Assembly: GCA_910588045.1 (NCBI GenBank)
Contig: CAJUPS010000008.1
Coordinates: forward strand, 1 to 64,000
Length of the DNA stretch: 64,000 nucleotides
Source: an uncultured Oscillospiraceae bacterium
Lineage (GTDB): Bacteria; Bacillota; Clostridia; Oscillospirales; Oscillospiraceae
Reading direction: 5' to 3'
In this document: positions 63,287 to 64,000 of the stretch, one piece after another
Layout of the letters: each line of letters starts with the position of its first letter
Position numbering within the stretch: the first letter of the stretch is position 1
Notes under the pieces: model-generated
The model's input: only the letters and a program-made list of their open reading frames with translations
Told to the model about the DNA's origin: nothing
Database searches by the model: none
Translations under genes and position numbers: made by a program

Positions 63287-63310
63287 GACAAAATAAAAAT
63301 TTTGTCAACA
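63287..63310. repeat. Right inverted repeat of invertible segment
   Basis: The exact reverse complement of 63063-63086, ending 9 bases before the recombinase stop codon. It shares the same inner palindrome. Confidence 0.9.
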
Positions 63311-63319
63311 TGACGAAAG

Positions 63320-64000
63320 TCACGTGACCAGCCCCAACTTTTCCAGCTGCCGCGCATGTTCCGCACCGGAGGTCATCAGATAAATCCGGGTGGTGTTGAT
63401 TGAACTATGGCCGAGAACGTCCGCCAACTTTACGATGTCCTTGCAGACTTTATAGAAGGTTGTGGCGAACAGGTGGCGGAGGTTATGGGGGAAGACTTTG
63501 CTTTCCTCCACGCCTGCCTTTTTGCAGATGGCTTTCATTTCGCGCCAAATCTGGCCGCGCGAGATCGGCTTACCGCTTCCGGTGAGAAAAATCTCCCCGG
63601 AGGCGATTTTGTTTTTCTTGGCGTACTTGAGCAACTTCCGACGGAGCTTGTTGGGAAGTAAAATGCTGCGGATTTTGCCCTTGAGATTGATGTCCGTCGC
63701 CGTCCGGTTTGCAGCTTCAACAGTAATATAGCGGACCTCCGAAACGCGGATCCCCGTGGCGCAAATGGTCTCCATCAGGAGCTCCAATCGCTCCTGGCCC
63801 GTCTCACGGGCGGCGTCGAGTAAGCGCTGGTACTCCGCCTTGGTCAGCTCCTTGTTCTCCTCCCGGAACGCCTTCCTCTGCACTCGGAGAAACTTGATTT
63901 TGCAGTCTTCCCGACCCAGAAACCTGAGAAACCGATTGACAGCGGACAACATGGAGTTTATCGTCACTGGCGCATATCCCTGTTCCAGCAGGTACTCCCG
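63320..64000 (-). CDS. Tyrosine recombinase, partial at the window edge
   Basis: At least 226 residues of a XerC/D-type site-specific recombinase; the frame stays open to base 64000 (YLLEQGYAPVTINSMLSAVNRFLRFL), so the true start is outside. The part seen has the end of the SAM-like core-binding domain and the whole catalytic domain. The catalytic set is visible: R in ATGIRVSE, the HxxR in HNLRHLF, H in LGHSS and the nucleophile Y in TTRIYLM. It lies directly beside the invertible segment and is the likely invertase. Its C-terminal end is antisense to the present promoter transcript. Confidence 0.92.
   Translation of the reverse strand, partial: REYLLEQGYAPVTINSMLSAVNRFLRFLGREDCKIKFLRVQRKAFREENKELTKAEYQRLLDAARETGQERLELLMETICATGIRVSEVRYITVEAANRTATDINLKGKIRSILLPNKLRRKLLKYAKKNKIASGEIFLTGSGKPISRGQIWREMKAICKKAGVEESKVFPHNLRHLFATTFYKVCKDIVKLADVLGHSSINTTRIYLMTSGAEHARQLEKLGLVT

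Larger units (their letters stand above)
63063..63310. mobile_element. Invertible promoter segment (inverton)
   Basis: A 248-bp AT-rich segment in a GC-rich chromosome, bounded by perfect 24-bp inverted repeats and next to a tyrosine recombinase gene. Inside lie a bidirectional terminator (63131-63201) and one extended -10 promoter (63251-63259) now pointing right, away from the surface protein gene. Inversion would place the promoter near 63114-63119, reading left into the riboswitches and the gene. I infer the current state is OFF. Confidence 0.85.

Overview
The window reads as the chromosome of a spore-forming, GC-rich, anaerobic Gram-positive of the class Clostridia. An Oscillospiraceae-type gut bacterium (Flavonifractor, Lawsonibacter or Oscillibacter-like) is my inference, not a sequence match. 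The support is spoIVA with a sigma-E-type promoter, a 24-codon spoVM-like gene beside a SPOCS/LysM spore protein, a CIRCE element before clpB, consensus sigma-A promoters, AGGAGG ribosome binding sites, flavin/Fe-S reductases and many two-component/ABC modules. There are no rRNAs, CRISPR arrays or complete insertion sequences. One tRNA (Pro, anticodon CGG) is present.

Layout. 0.2-1.1 kb: serine-recombinase-like protein without a catalytic domain, and tRNA-Pro. 1.2-5.3 kb: potA-potB-potCD polyamine importer behind a promoter whose transcript should begin with a terminator-like hairpin. 5.4-9.3 kb: response regulator, sensor kinase and two flavoproteins. 9.4-11.3 kb: Fe-S/FMN/FAD ene-reductase. 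11.5-15.3 kb: response regulator-ABC-permease-kinase operon. 15.4-19.8 kb: chemoreceptor, ECF sigma/anti-sigma pair and a small membrane protein. 20-26 kb: clpB and a hybrid histidine kinase. 26-30.9 kb: ABC transporter, DUF2461 protein, coiled-coil protein and aminopeptidase. 30.9-37.8 kb: solute-binding lipoprotein, pgeF, acetyltransferase, hydrolase and secA. 38-43.5 kb: GH31 glucosidase, rpmF/DUF177, luxS and a DEAD-box helicase. 43.6-50.3 kb: yjdF riboswitch with its gene, threonine aldolase, a second sigma/anti-sigma pair, a beta-lactamase-fold hydrolase, a Phd-DUF2007 fusion and an XRE regulator. 50.3-57.4 kb: spoIVA and a LytTR regulator/GHKL kinase/paired ABC exporter unit. 57.5-60.9 kb: small enzymes and the spoVM-SPOCS sporulation operon.

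The most striking region is 61.0-64.0 kb. A secreted repeat-rich, beta-helix-like surface protein (62739-61006, minus) is preceded by two abutting c-di-GMP-I (GEMM-I) aptamers (62940-62782). Upstream of these is an AT-rich segment (63063-63310) bounded by perfect 24-bp inverted repeats, followed at once by a tyrosine recombinase gene that runs off the window. The segment carries one strong extended -10 promoter and one bidirectional terminator. In this assembly the promoter points away from the surface gene, so I read the locus as OFF. Inversion would point it through both riboswitches into the gene. This couples stochastic DNA inversion to second-messenger sensing at one surface protein.

Other regulatory RNA and DNA candidates: an anti-Shine-Dalgarno pairing in the yjdF leader, a sequestered Shine-Dalgarno between spoVM and the SPOCS gene, tandem 11-bp-spaced repeats before a response regulator, and a 12-bp direct repeat at 21-bp spacing before the coiled-coil protein. 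Coordinates were read by eye from the sequence. Family names rest on recognised motifs, with no database search.
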